Positions 37,440-46,505 of a stretch of DNA of 64,000 nucleotides are shown piece by piece. Each line of letters begins with the position of its first letter. Positions within the stretch are counted from its first letter, which is position 1. The notes beneath the pieces are model-generated. The model did no database searches. It worked only from the letters and a program-made list of their open reading frames with translations, and had not been told where the DNA came from. This DNA is from a bacterium (GTDB lineage: Bacteria; Bacillota; Clostridia; Oscillospirales; Oscillospiraceae), in contig SFVC01000010.1 of assembly GCA_004560375.1 (NCBI GenBank), positions 1 to 64,000 of the forward strand, in the 5' to 3' direction. Both the position numbers and the translations under genes were made by a program.

Positions 37440-39326
37440 TCACGCCCCCAGCAGCTTTTCCCGGTTGAACTGCAGGGTGTAGAGCTGGTAGTAGCGCCCT
37501 TTTTTGGCCAGCAGCTCCTGGTGGTTCCCCGACTCCACGATCTGACCGTGGGACAGCACGATGATCTGGTCGGCATGCTGGATGGTGGACAGGCGGTGGG
37601 CCACGATGAGCATGGTGCCAATGGAGCGCATCTTCTCCAGGGAGTCCTGGATGAGCAGCTCAGTCTCGGTGTCGATGTTGGCGGTGGCCTCGTCCAGGAT
37701 CATGACGGCGGGCTTGTGGAGAATGGTACGCACGAAGCTCAAAAGCTGCCGCTGGCCGGCGGAGAAGTTGCCGCCCCGCTCCCGCACCTCCTCGTCCAGA
37801 CCCTTGTCCAGCTTGCGGATAAAGGCGTCGGCGTTGACGTATTTGCAGGCCTCCCAGATCTCCGGGTCGGTGAAACCCTCCTCCCGGAGCGCCAGGTTGG
37901 AGCGGATGGTGCCGGAGAACAGGAACACGTCCTGGAGCATCTGACCGAACTGCCGCCGCAGGGAGGAGATCCGGATGGTGCGGATGTCCCGGCCGTCGAT
38001 GAGGATGCGGCCCTTCTGAATGTCGTAGTTCCGGCACAGCAGGGAGAGGATGGTGGTCTTGCCCGAGCCGGTGGCCCCCACGAAGGCGGCGGTCTGCCGG
38101 GCGTCCACGTGGAAGGACACCCCCTTCAGCACCCACTCCCCGGGCTGGTAGGCGAACCACACGTCCTGGAATTCGATCTCCCCCCGGATCCTGTCCACCG
38201 CCTCCGCCCCGGGGTCGTCCACCACCTCCGGCTTCAGGTCGAAGATGTCGAAGATCTTCTCCGCCGAGGCGAAGGCGGACTGGAGCATATTGAACTGCTC
38301 CGCCAGGGTCTGAATGGGGTTGAAGAACTTGGAGATGTACATATAAAAGGAGACGATGGTGCCGCTGGTCATGGCCTGGCCCAGAAATACCGTGTTCCGG
38401 ATGTACCCCTTGCCCCCCAGGTAGAACAGGCACAGGATGGAGGACACATAGAGCATATACACCATGGGGCGGAAGATGCCGAACACCAGGATCTGGTTCT
38501 GCTTGGCCTTCTTCAGCCCGTCGCTGCGGGCCAGGAAGTCCTGGAACTTCCGCTCCTCCTGGTTGAAGATCTGGGTGATCTTGATGCCGGACAGGTTTTC
38601 CGACAGGAAGGTGTTCAGGTCGGTGGTGCGATCCTTCACCACCCGGTGCACCTTCCGGGTGAATTTACGGAAGATGACGGTGAACAGCACCAGGAAGGGG
38701 ACGAAGCAGAGGATCATCAGGGTGAGGGCGTAGTTCAGCGCCAGCATGGCCCCCAGCACCCCCAGCACCAGGAAGGCGTTCCGGGCCATGTTCACCAGCA
38801 CGTTGGTGAACATCATGGAGATGGCGTTGGTGTCGTTGGACACCCGGGTCACCAGCTTGCCCACGGGGATTTTATTGAGTTGGTCGTGGGACAGGGACTC
38901 AATGTGGGTGAACAGATCCTGCCGCAGGGCGGAGAGGATCCGCTGGCCGATCTTTTGCAGGAGAATGGACTGGAAGTAGGTGCACACCATGTTGACCGCC
39001 AGCGTGAAGGCGTACAGCGCCACCCAGCGCAGCAGGACGGGGGGCTGGAAGCTGTCCTTGATCAAGTCCTCCACCCGGCCGATGATCAGGGGGGAGGCCA
39101 GGTCGGCGGCGATGGACAGCAGCATGATGGCCAGCACCAGAGCGAACTGCTTCTTGTAGGGGACGGCGTACTGCATGAGCCGCCGGACGATCTCCCCGTC
39201 GGGGATGTGGCGGTCAAAGTCCGGGGCGGTTTTGGCGCGGGCCTCCCGCAGCCAGGCCAGCAGGAAGATCAGGGAAAAGGTTCCCACCACCGCGCCCACA
39301 AAGAGAAGCGGAAAATATTCACGCAT
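37440..39326 (-). CDS. ABC exporter half-transporter, second subunit
   Basis: A 628-residue fused membrane-ATPase protein of the multidrug (MdlB/BmrD) type. An extra N-terminal hydrophobic helix (about 5-25) precedes the six-helix exporter domain (about 50-350). The ATPase domain has Walker A GATGSGKTT (near 407), a changed signature SAGQRQ, Walker B VMILDEAT and the H-loop AHRLST. Its start overlaps the first subunit gene by eight bases, so they should form a heterodimer. Substrate unknown. Confidence 0.95.
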   Translation of the reverse strand: MREYFPLLFVGAVVGTFSLIFLLAWLREARAKTAPDFDRHIPDGEIVRRLMQYAVPYKKQFALVLAIMLLSIAADLASPLIIGRVEDLIKDSFQPPVLLRWVALYAFTLAVNMVCTYFQSILLQKIGQRILSALRQDLFTHIESLSHDQLNKIPVGKLVTRVSNDTNAISMMFTNVLVNMARNAFLVLGVLGAMLALNYALTLMILCFVPFLVLFTVIFRKFTRKVHRVVKDRTTDLNTFLSENLSGIKITQIFNQEERKFQDFLARSDGLKKAKQNQILVFGIFRPMVYMLYVSSILCLFYLGGKGYIRNTVFLGQAMTSGTIVSFYMYISKFFNPIQTLAEQFNMLQSAFASAEKIFDIFDLKPEVVDDPGAEAVDRIRGEIEFQDVWFAYQPGEWVLKGVSFHVDARQTAAFVGATGSGKTTILSLLCRNYDIQKGRILIDGRDIRTIRISSLRRQFGQMLQDVFLFSGTIRSNLALREEGFTDPEIWEACKYVNADAFIRKLDKGLDEEVRERGGNFSAGQRQLLSFVRTILHKPAVMILDEATANIDTETELLIQDSLEKMRSIGTMLIVAHRLSTIQHADQIIVLSHGQIVESGNHQELLAKKGRYYQLYTLQFNREKLLGA

Positions 39327-41100
39327 TGTGCCGCACCCCCTCTTCCTCCAGTTTTTGCAGCTCCACCATCCGGCGGTAGGCGGGGCAGCTCTCGCACAGC
39401 TGGGCGTGGGTTCCCACGGCGGTCACCGCCCCGTCCTCCAGGAAGATGATCTGATCCATGCCCTCCACGGTGGACATGCGGTGGGCGATGAGGATGGTGG
39501 TGCGGCCCTGGCGGGTTTTGGCCAGGTTGTCCAGGATGGCCCGCTCGGTCTGGGTGTCCACGGCGGACACAGAGTCGTCCAGAATGAGGATGGGCGCGTC
39601 CTTGATCAGCGCCCGGGCGATGGAGATGCGCTGCTTCTGGCCGCCGGATACGGTGACGCCCCGTTCGCCTAAGACGGTGTCGTAGCCCAGGGGGAAGTCC
39701 TTCACGTCGGCGTCCACGTCCGCCAGCACCGCGGCGATGGACACCCGCTCCCGGTCGGGGACGTTCTCGGTGAAGTCGATGTTCCGGGCGATGGTGTCGC
39801 TGAACAGGAAGTTATCCTGGGGCACATAGGCCGCCGCCTGCCGCACGTCCCGGATGGGGACGGTGTTCACGTCGTGTCCGTCCACGAACAGGGCGCCGTC
39901 GGGCACGTTGCAGGTGCGGAGGATCAAATCCACCACCGTGGTTTTCCCCGATCCGGTGCGGCCCACAATGCCCACCCGCTGCCCCGCCTGGATGGTGAAG
40001 GACACGTCCCGCAGGGCGTCGAACTCCCCGTCGGGGTAGCGGAAGGTGAGGTGGCGGAACTCAATATCCCCCCGTACCTCCCCCAGGGGCTCCACGTCCG
40101 GGCGGTCGGCCACGTCCCGGGGGGCGTCCAGCAGGGCGGAGATCCGCTTCAGGGAGGCCCGGCCCCGGCTGGTCATGTCGATGAGCTCGGACACGGCCAT
40201 GATGGGCCAGACGATGGAGGTGAAGTAGCCGATGAACTCCATCAGCTCCCCGGCGTTGAAGGCGCCCGTCCACACCAGATAGCCGCCGTAGCCCAGGATG
40301 ATGCAGATCACCGACTCCACGAAGGTGGTCACCAGAATCCGCAGCAGCACCGACGAGCGGGTGAAGTCCACGTTGGCCTTTTCGTTCTCCCGGTTCAGCT
40401 GCTGGAAGGCCAGCAGCTCCTTGGCCTCCTTCACGAAAGCCTTGATGACGGCGATGCCGGAAAAGCTCTCCTGGGAGAAGTCGGACAGGCGGGAGAACGC
40501 CTCCTGCCGGATGTCCCACTTCTTCATCATGTACCGGCCCACCACCGCGCTGGACGCCAGCAGCAGGGCCATGGGGATCATGGACAGGGCGGTCATCACC
40601 GGATCCATGGCCCACATTTTCACCACCGACAGCCCGCCCAGCAGCAGCGCGTCGAAAAACATCAGAAAGCCGGAGCCGTAGCAGTCCTGCACCGTCTCCA
40701 AATCGTTGGTGAACAGGCTCATCAGGCCGCCCACCTTGTTCTCCGCGTAAAACTGCCGGGACAGATCCTTGGCGTGGTCAAACATCTCGTTTCGCAGACC
40801 GGTCTCCACCTTGATGGCCGCGCCGAAGATGCAGATCCGCCACAAAAAGCGGCCCGCCACCATGGCCAGGATGATCCACACCATGGGCAGACAGATCCGA
40901 TCCAGCAGGAAGTCCGGGTCAAAGGGGAAGGTCTCGCCGTTTACCGTCACCCGGCCCTGGTTGACGCCGTTGATCACCTGCTGGTACAGGTTGGGGATGA
41001 TGAGCTGGATATAGTCCACCAGCGCCAGCGCGGCCAGTCCCAGCAGGAGCCAGCCGGCGTATTTGAGATAATACTTGTTGATGTGCCGGCCGAAGATCAT
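39319..41100 (-). CDS. ABC exporter half-transporter, first subunit
   Basis: A 593-residue exporter (MdlA/BmrC type). Six transmembrane helices lie in about 15-320, followed by the ATPase domain with Walker A GRTGSGKTT near 380, canonical signature VSGGQKQRIS and Walker B LILDDSVSAVD, in which the usual catalytic Glu after the Asp is Asp (LDDS). One degenerate and one canonical site is normal in heterodimeric exporters. Its ATG overlaps the stop of the thioesterase gene (ATGA), so expression is coupled. Confidence 0.95.
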   Translation of the reverse strand: MIFGRHINKYYLKYAGWLLLGLAALALVDYIQLIIPNLYQQVINGVNQGRVTVNGETFPFDPDFLLDRICLPMVWIILAMVAGRFLWRICIFGAAIKVETGLRNEMFDHAKDLSRQFYAENKVGGLMSLFTNDLETVQDCYGSGFLMFFDALLLGGLSVVKMWAMDPVMTALSMIPMALLLASSAVVGRYMMKKWDIRQEAFSRLSDFSQESFSGIAVIKAFVKEAKELLAFQQLNRENEKANVDFTRSSVLLRILVTTFVESVICIILGYGGYLVWTGAFNAGELMEFIGYFTSIVWPIMAVSELIDMTSRGRASLKRISALLDAPRDVADRPDVEPLGEVRGDIEFRHLTFRYPDGEFDALRDVSFTIQAGQRVGIVGRTGSGKTTVVDLILRTCNVPDGALFVDGHDVNTVPIRDVRQAAAYVPQDNFLFSDTIARNIDFTENVPDRERVSIAAVLADVDADVKDFPLGYDTVLGERGVTVSGGQKQRISIARALIKDAPILILDDSVSAVDTQTERAILDNLAKTRQGRTTILIAHRMSTVEGMDQIIFLEDGAVTAVGTHAQLCESCPAYRRMVELQKLEEEGVRHNA

Positions 41101-41597
41101 GACAGGGCATCCTCCTCCCAGGGGGCGTGGCCCCCGGACAGGTTGTTGGGCTTGGTGCAGTAGGCCCCGCTGGCGGTCACCAGCAGTTTGTCCGGCTGTC
41201 CGGCCAGGTACACCTCCGCGCGCATCTGCCCCGAGGTGGCCCCGCAGCGCACGGTGCGGGTGCACACCACGATGGAGGCGTTCAGCGGCACCGGACGGGC
41301 GTAGTTCACCGTCATGGAAATGGTGGGGGTGATGAGCCGGCACATCAGGCCGCAGGTGATGCCCATACAGGAATCCACCAGGGAGGCCACCACCCCGCCG
41401 TGGACAACCCCCCAGATGTTGGCCATCCAGGGCTTGGTCTCATAGCCCAGCACCAGGGATCCGGAGGGGGCGTCGCAGTCCAGCAGGGTGAGGTCGGCGG
41501 AGGGATCGGGAATACCGCCCGGGGTGGCCTCTGTGCGCCGTTTCAAAAAGGCCAGCGCCCGGCGGCGCAGCTCCTCGGTTGTCAGTTGTGTGGCCAT
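41097..41597 (-). CDS. PaaI-family hotdog thioesterase
   Basis: A 166-residue single hotdog-fold protein. The signature WGVVHGGVVASLVDSCMG (about 67-84) contains the HGG helix motif of PaaI/YbgC-type acyl-CoA thioesterases. The start at 41597 follows GGAGGA. It lies between rqcH (11 bp upstream) and the ABC exporter genes, and is coupled to the latter. Substrate unknown; it could recycle acyl- or aromatic-CoA esters. Confidence 0.88.
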   Translation of the reverse strand: MATQLTTEELRRRALAFLKRRTEATPGGIPDPSADLTLLDCDAPSGSLVLGYETKPWMANIWGVVHGGVVASLVDSCMGITCGLMCRLITPTISMTVNYARPVPLNASIVVCTRTVRCGATSGQMRAEVYLAGQPDKLLVTASGAYCTKPNNLSGGHAPWEEDALS

Positions 41598-41608
41598 GGC
41601 AATCCTCC

Positions 41609-43357
41609 TCAATTCTGTGTCCGGCCCCGCAGCGCCCGCACCAGCTCCTGGTCGGGGGTGACGTACAGGGTCTTGTAGGTGTTGTAAACAACGTAGCCGG
41701 GTTTGGCCCCGGCGGGCTTTTTTACCGCCTTCACCGGGGTGTAGTCCACCGGCACCTGGCCCGACTCCCGGCCCTGAGAGAACCAGGCCGCCAGCATGGC
41801 CGCCTCGGTGAGGGACGCCTCGTCCGGCTGGGCTCCAGCCGTTTTCAGGATCACGTGGGAGCCGTGGAGCTTCTGGGCGTGAAGCCACAGATCCCGCTTG
41901 TCCGCGTCCTTCAGGGTGAGGCGGTCGTTCTGGCTGTTGTTCTTGCCCACCAGAATGGTGAGGCCCGCGCTGGACGTGAACTCCATGGGCTTGGAGCGGA
42001 CGAGCTTCTGGCGGCCCTTGGCGGTCATTTTCCGCTTGTGCTGCTTCAGGTAGCCGTTGTCCATCAGCTCCTGGCGGATCTCCTGTAAGTCCCGATCCCC
42101 CTCGGACAGGGTGATCATCTGGAGCACGCTGTCCAGATAGTCCAGCTCGGCCCGGTTCTTCTCCAGCTGGAGGGTGAGCATCTCCTCCGCCTTCTGGGCC
42201 TTCTTGTACTCCTTATAATACTTGGCCGCGTTCTGCTGGGGGGTGAGGAGGGGATCCAACGGTATGTCCACCTCCCGGCAGTCCGGGTCGTAGTAGTCCT
42301 GGGCCCGGAGGACGGACTGGCCCTTGGACATCTGGTAGAAGTTGGTGGTGAGGATGTCCCCATACCGGCGCAGCTTGTCCCGGTCGGCGGTGCGGGCCAG
42401 ATCTGCCTCCTGGTTGGTGATCTTCTTGGCCGTCCGGTTCCGGGCCTGGGTGACGGAGCGGATGAAGTCCTGGCCCCGCTGGCGTACCCGCTCCTGGGCC
42501 TCCTTCTGCTCGTAGAAGTCGTCCAGCAGGGCGGAGAAGGTGGGGTAGCGTTTCAGCTCCACCGAGGGGCCGTATTGCAGCACGGCCTGGAAGGTGAAGT
42601 CTATAGGCTTGCCGTCCCGTACCAGCACGGTGGGTGTAAAGTCCCCCGCCCGTACTCTGTCCATGAGCTGCTCCAGGCGCTGGGCGAGGCCCTCCCGGGT
42701 GCCCTCCCCCTGGAAGGCCAGCTCCCGGGCGATGAGGGGGGACAGGCCGTTGAAGGCATCCAGCAGCCATTTGTCCTGGCCGTCCCCCTGGGGGGCGTTG
42801 GCGAGGACGAAGGAGCGCAGCTCCTCGGCGGGCATGGCGGAGGGATCCAGCCGCCCGGTGGGCTCCGGGGGGGCGTAGAACAGCCCGGGCATCACCGGGC
42901 GCTTGGCGGACAGATCCCCGTCGGCCCGGCGCATACAGTCGGTGATCCGGCCCGCGCCGTCCAACATGATCAGGTTGGACTTGCGGCCGATGCACTCCAG
43001 CACCAGCCGCCGCTCCACCCGATCCCCCAGCTCGTCCAGGGCCTCGAACCGGAAGTCCAGCAGCCGCTCCATGGAGGGCTGGGACAGATCCAGCAGGCGG
43101 GCCCCGGTGAAGTGTTTTCGCAGCAGCATACAGAACATGGGGGGCGTCTCCGGGTTCTCCCGGGGCACCTTTGTCAGCTGGGCCCGAGGGTGGGCGGGGC
43201 TGGCAGACAGCAGCAGCCGCACGTTATCCCGGCCCGCCCGCATATGGAGCACCGCCTCGTCCCGGGCGGGCTGGTAGAGCTTGTCCACCTTGCCGCCCAC
43301 CAGGGTCTCCCGCAGCTCCCCGGCCAGCGCGGTCATGAATATAGCGTCAAAAGGCAT
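41609..43357 (-). CDS. rqcH: Rqc2-type ribosome rescue factor RqcH (NFACT)
   Basis: A 582-residue NFACT protein that binds obstructed 50S subunits and adds C-terminal alanine tails to stalled chains. NFACT-N at 1-190 (PFDAIFMTALAGELRETL; QPARDEAVLHMR), a long helix-hairpin-coiled coil at about 280-430, and NFACT-R at about 445-560 (ILVGKNNSQNDRLTLK; DLWLHAQKLHGSHVIL). Older annotation calls the family fibronectin-binding protein. It opens a run with the thioesterase and ABC exporter genes. Confidence 0.95.
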   Translation of the reverse strand: MPFDAIFMTALAGELRETLVGGKVDKLYQPARDEAVLHMRAGRDNVRLLLSASPAHPRAQLTKVPRENPETPPMFCMLLRKHFTGARLLDLSQPSMERLLDFRFEALDELGDRVERRLVLECIGRKSNLIMLDGAGRITDCMRRADGDLSAKRPVMPGLFYAPPEPTGRLDPSAMPAEELRSFVLANAPQGDGQDKWLLDAFNGLSPLIARELAFQGEGTREGLAQRLEQLMDRVRAGDFTPTVLVRDGKPIDFTFQAVLQYGPSVELKRYPTFSALLDDFYEQKEAQERVRQRGQDFIRSVTQARNRTAKKITNQEADLARTADRDKLRRYGDILTTNFYQMSKGQSVLRAQDYYDPDCREVDIPLDPLLTPQQNAAKYYKEYKKAQKAEEMLTLQLEKNRAELDYLDSVLQMITLSEGDRDLQEIRQELMDNGYLKQHKRKMTAKGRQKLVRSKPMEFTSSAGLTILVGKNNSQNDRLTLKDADKRDLWLHAQKLHGSHVILKTAGAQPDEASLTEAAMLAAWFSQGRESGQVPVDYTPVKAVKKPAGAKPGYVVYNTYKTLYVTPDQELVRALRGRTQN

Positions 43358-43384
43358 AGTTTACGTTTCCCTCCAAGCAGATTT

Positions 43385-43490
43385 CGGGGCCCCCGCGAAA
43401 GCGCCCTTCCGCTTTCGTGGGGAGAGGAGGCACAGCGGAACGGAGGAGCTTTCCCCGAAGGGGGAAGCGACTGAGTGCAGCTTGTGCCGA
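43385..43490. repeat. Hairpin-rich non-coding block between mrnC and rqcH
   Basis: Two structures: a 13-bp stem CCCCGCGAAAGCG / CGCTTTCGTGGGG (43391-43403 with 43410-43422), then GGCACA / TGTGCC (43429-43434 with 43483-43488) enclosing GCTTTCCCC-GAAG-GGGGAAGC (43448-43468). The compactness and lack of coding potential suggest a dispersed structured repeat. Confidence 0.6.
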
Positions 43491-43494
43491 CGAG

Positions 43495-43908
43495 TCAAAA
43501 GGCATGATTTGCCTCCTCCATCATGGCGTCGAATAACTCGTTGAGCCGGTCGGTTCTGCCCTGCAGATACAGCCAGCCGAACAGAGACTCCAGGGCCGTG
43601 GCGGCGTGGTACTCCCCCACGCTGGCCCCCTTGGGGACGGCGGCGGTGCGGCTGTTGCGGCCCCGGCGGTAGACGGCCTGCTCCTCCTCGGTCAACAGGG
43701 GGAGGATGGCGTGAATCAGCTTGGCCTGGGCGGGGGCGGCCACGTATTTCACCGCCGCCTTGTGCAGCCCCGCGTTGGTGGCCTTGCCGTGGAGGCACAG
43801 CCAGGAGCGCACCATCAGTTCGTATACTCCGTCCCCCAGATGGGCCAGGCCCAGGGCGCTGATTTTTTCGATGGCGTCCGACTGGGCGGACAGGTGAAAG
43901 TAGTCCAT
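43495..43908 (-). CDS. mrnC: Mini-ribonuclease III (MrnC)
   Basis: A 137-residue RNase III catalytic domain without the double-stranded RNA-binding domain, as in MrnC, which matures 23S rRNA ends in Firmicutes. The motif LGLAHLGDGVYELMVR (about 19-34) holds the first acidic residues and GEYHAATALESLFGWLYLQG (78-97) the second set. ATG 43908 is close to a moderate AGGA-like site. Its promoter is divergent from proS. Confidence 0.93.
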   Translation of the reverse strand: MDYFHLSAQSDAIEKISALGLAHLGDGVYELMVRSWLCLHGKATNAGLHKAAVKYVAAPAQAKLIHAILPLLTEEEQAVYRRGRNSRTAAVPKGASVGEYHAATALESLFGWLYLQGRTDRLNELFDAMMEEANHAF

Positions 43909-43991
43909 GGGAAGCTCTCCATTCCTGGGGGTGTGTCAGTGGGAAAACGGGGGCAGGGCCCACGCTCCACCGCGGGCCGATACGAGCCCAT

Positions 43992-44019
43992 ATTATATCA
44001 CAAAGGCCAAAAAACGCAA
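43992..44019 (-). promoter_or_regulatory. Promoter of mrnC
   Basis: Minus strand TTGCGT (44014-44019), 16 bp, TATAAT (43992-43997). Confidence 0.65.
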
Positions 44020-44044
44020 GGGGCAGGGGAGCGGGCCTTCCCTC

Positions 44045-44073
44045 TTGACTTTTTCCCGGTTTGGCAATACAAT
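44045..44073 (+). promoter_or_regulatory. Promoter of proS
   Basis: TTGACT (44045-44050), 17 bp, TACAAT (44068-44073). The leader is only about 25 nt, so there is no T-box. Confidence 0.8.
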
Positions 44074-44105
44074 ATGGAAACCATATATAAAAGGATGGAG
44101 AGGAC

Positions 44106-45548
44106 ATGGCACAGGACAAGAACAAGCAGGTGAGCCAGATCACCGATATGGACGTGGACTTCGCCCAGTGGTACACCGACGTGTGCACCAAGGCGGAGCT
44201 CATCGGCTACGCCAAGACCAAGGGAATGTTTATCCTCCGCCCCTACGGCTACGCCATCTGGGAGAATATCCAGGCGTATCTGGATCGGCGCTTTAAGGAG
44301 ACGGGCCATCAGAACGTCTCCATGCCCATGCTCATCCCGGAGTCCCTGCTCCAGAAGGAGAAGGATCACGTGGAGGGCTTCGCCCCCGAGTGCGCCTGGG
44401 TGACCTACGGCGGCAGCGAGAAGCTGGACGAGCGGCTGTGCATCCGGCCCACGTCGGAGACCCTGTTCTGCGACCACTGGGCGGATATCGTCCACTCCTG
44501 GCGGGATCTGCCCATGCTCTATAACCAGTGGTGCTCCGTGCTGCGCTGGGAAAAGACCACCCGGCCCTTCCTGCGCCACCGGGAATTCCTCTGGCAGGAG
44601 GGCCACACCCTCCACGCCACCGCCCAGGAGGCCATCGAGGAGACGGAGCGGATGCACCGCATCTATGCGGATCTGTGCGAGGACGTGCTGGCCATGCCGG
44701 TGGTGATGGGCATGAAGACCGACAAGGAGAAATTCGCCGGGGCGGAGCGCACCTACACCATCGAGTGCATGATGCACGACAAGAAGGCCCTCCAGAACGG
44801 CACCAGCCACTACTTCGGGGACGGGTTCGCCCGGGCCTTCGGCATCTCCTTCGCGGACAAGAACAACCAGCAGGTCACCCCCTTCGAGACCTCCTGGGGC
44901 ATCACCACCCGCACCATCGGCGGGGTCATCATGACCCACGGCGACAACCGGGGGCTGGTGCTGCCCCCCAAGGTGGCCCCCGTCCAGGTCGTTATCATCC
45001 CGGTGGCCCAGCACAAGGAGGGCGTCATCGAGGCCAACGAGGCCGTTATGGAACGGCTTTCCAAGGCGGGCTTCCGGGTGAAGATGGACGCCTCCGACAA
45101 CTCCCCCGGCTGGAAGTTCGCCGAGTATGAGATGAAGGGCGTGCCCCTGCGGCTGGAGCTGGGGCCCAAGGATATGGAGAAGGGCCAGTGCGTGCTGGTG
45201 CGCCGGGACAGCGGGGAGAAGTCCTTCGTGCCGCTGGAGGGCATCGAGGACACCGTGGCCAGGATGCTGGACGACATCCATGCCGGGCTGTACGCCAAGG
45301 CCAAGAAGAACCTGGAGGACAACACCTATCCCTGCGCCACCCTGGCGGAGGTCAAGGAGAAGATGGAGAGCCGGGGAGGCTTCGCCAAGACCATGTGGTG
45401 CGGCGATGTGGCCTGCGAGGTGAAGATGAAGGAGGAGGCGGGGGTGTCCTCCCGGTGCATCCCCTTCCAGCAGGAGAAGCTGGGCGACGTGTGCGCCTGC
45501 TGCGGCAAGCCCGCCAAGAAGATGGTTTACTGGGGCGTGGCGTATTGA
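44106..45548 (+). CDS. proS: Prolyl-tRNA synthetase (archaeal/eukaryotic type)
   Basis: A 480-residue class II synthetase of the short, editing-less form (ProS type 3). Motif 1 region WENIQAYLDRRFKETGHQNV, motif 2 RWEKTTRPFLRHREFLWQEGH (outlined, about 149-168), and the anticodon-binding domain from about 290 (PVQVVIIPVAQHKEG), then a C-terminal zinc-type domain ending CACCGKPAKKMVYWGVAY. The final Tyr is the family hallmark that reaches the active site. Start ATG 44106 follows GGATGGAGAGG. Confidence 0.97.
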   Translation: MAQDKNKQVSQITDMDVDFAQWYTDVCTKAELIGYAKTKGMFILRPYGYAIWENIQAYLDRRFKETGHQNVSMPMLIPESLLQKEKDHVEGFAPECAWVTYGGSEKLDERLCIRPTSETLFCDHWADIVHSWRDLPMLYNQWCSVLRWEKTTRPFLRHREFLWQEGHTLHATAQEAIEETERMHRIYADLCEDVLAMPVVMGMKTDKEKFAGAERTYTIECMMHDKKALQNGTSHYFGDGFARAFGISFADKNNQQVTPFETSWGITTRTIGGVIMTHGDNRGLVLPPKVAPVQVVIIPVAQHKEGVIEANEAVMERLSKAGFRVKMDASDNSPGWKFAEYEMKGVPLRLELGPKDMEKGQCVLVRRDSGEKSFVPLEGIEDTVARMLDDIHAGLYAKAKKNLEDNTYPCATLAEVKEKMESRGGFAKTMWCGDVACEVKMKEEAGVSSRCIPFQQEKLGDVCACCGKPAKKMVYWGVAY

Positions 45549-45575
45549 CGCGGACGGGATAGGTGAATTTGTACC

Positions 45576-45648
45576 TGTAGGGGGCTTGCCCCTCCCGCCG
45601 TTCCGATGTGTCCTCTGTTCCACGGGCGGGGCAAGCCCCGCCCCTACA
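45576..45648. repeat. REP-like paired-hairpin repeat, copy 3
   Basis: The same head-to-head arrangement as at 4779 and 32290, but degenerate: the left half is shortened to TGTAGGGGGCTTGCCCCTCC and the right half reads GGGCGGGGCAAGCCCCGCCC, with paired changes that keep its hairpin. It follows the proS stop and precedes its terminator. Confidence 0.8.
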
Positions 45649-45681
45649 AAACGGCGAACCTCGGTACGGGGTTCGCCGTTT
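45649..45681 (+). terminator. Terminator of proS
   Basis: Perfect 12-bp arms AAACGGCGAACC (45649-45660) and complement (45670-45681), 9-nt loop. Confidence 0.8.
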
Positions 45682-45765
45682 CGCGTTTGGCAATGTTGCA
45701 CAGACGGTTTCATGGTAAAAGCCTGAAAACCGTGAAAAAACTTTGGGATGGGGGCAAAAAAGTGC

Positions 45766-45795
45766 TTGACTTCCAGGGGGCTCCTGTTGTACAAT
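45766..45795 (+). promoter_or_regulatory. Promoter of the S10-spc-alpha superoperon
   Basis: TTGACT (45766-45771), 18 bp, TACAAT (45790-45795). No other strong promoter is seen before rplQ. Confidence 0.82.
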
Positions 45796-45801
45796 AGTCA
45801 A

Positions 45802-46066
45802 GCGCCTGTCAAAGGGCGCACTGCGATGATGCGGGAGATTGCTCGCGATAAGCGAGGTAACTTCCGCGGAGTATGTCCGTATAATCGGGCGGCTGAGAGA
45901 CTCATGCCATGGCGTATATCGCCCTGGGTGGGTAGAACCGGCTCGCTTTGCGCCGGTTTTATTCATGCCGGGGAGTGATACGCACGGAAACGTGGATGAA
46001 ACGTCTCTCACCGTACGAAGCAAGGACAGCCTTACCGTCAACTTCGTATGTCAAGGAGGAAAACAC
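45802..46066 (+). promoter_or_regulatory. Long S10 leader with intrinsic attenuator
   Basis: About 265 nt between promoter and rpsJ. An extended hairpin with internal loop (GCGGGAGATTGCTCGC at 45831-45846 with 45851-45867) is followed by a GGGCG/CGCCC-closed domain (45887-45925) and AACCGGC/GCCGGTT (45936-45942 with 45952-45958) with a T-run, a textbook terminator 105 nt before rpsJ. This is a transcription attenuator, probably under ribosomal protein feedback. Confidence 0.75.
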
Positions 46067-46381
46067 ATGGCAGCTCAGAAAGAAATGATCCGCATCCGGC
46101 TGAAGGCCTACGACCATCAGCTCATCGACCAGGCCGCCGAGAAGATCGTGGACACCGCCAAGCGCAGCGGCGCCGAGGTCTCCGGCCCCATCCCCCTGCC
46201 CACCAAGAAGGAGATTGTCACCATCCTGCGCTCCGTCCACGTGAACAAGGACTCCCGGGAGCAGTTCGAGCGCCGCACCCACAAGCGGCTCATCGACGTG
46301 GTGAAGCCCTCCCAGAAGACCGTGGAGGCTCTGATGTCCCTGGAGCTCCCCGCCGGCGTGGATATCGAGATCAAGCTCTGA
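46067..46381 (+). CDS. rpsJ: 30S ribosomal protein S10
   Basis: A 104-residue protein of the 30S head that also partners NusG/NusB. Core IRIRLKAYDHQLIDQ, GPIPLPTKKE and the HKRLIDVVKPSQKTVEALM region are intact. ATG 46067 has AAGGAGG eight bases upstream. It is the first gene of the superoperon, after an attenuated leader. Confidence 0.98.
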   Translation: MAAQKEMIRIRLKAYDHQLIDQAAEKIVDTAKRSGAEVSGPIPLPTKKEIVTILRSVHVNKDSREQFERRTHKRLIDVVKPSQKTVEALMSLELPAGVDIEIKL

Positions 46382-46505
46382 TTTCACCCAATTTTGTGAG
46401 AACCGCAGCCTGCCGCGTTACTGAGGCAGGCGGGTCACGTTGGAAAACCAATGGGAGCCCAAGGCCCACGTTTTTCAACCAATAACCTAACAAGGAGGAA
46501 TACAC
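46382..46505 (+). other. Structured rpsJ-rplC intergenic region
   Basis: An unusually long 124-nt gap inside the operon. It can form GCCTGCC/GGCAGGC (46409-46415 with 46426-46432) closed by GTGA/TCAC, then GTTG-AAAA/TTTT-CAAC pairing across 46439-46483. No terminator T-run and no gene; a possible internal control RNA. Confidence 0.45.

Noticed and set aside
41609..43357. Fibronectin-binding adhesin
   Set aside because: The name is historical for this family; the NFACT-N, coiled-coil and NFACT-R layout shows an RqcH ribosome rescue factor.
44074..44105. T-box leader for proS
   Set aside because: The distance from promoter to start codon is about 30 nt, too short for a T-box.
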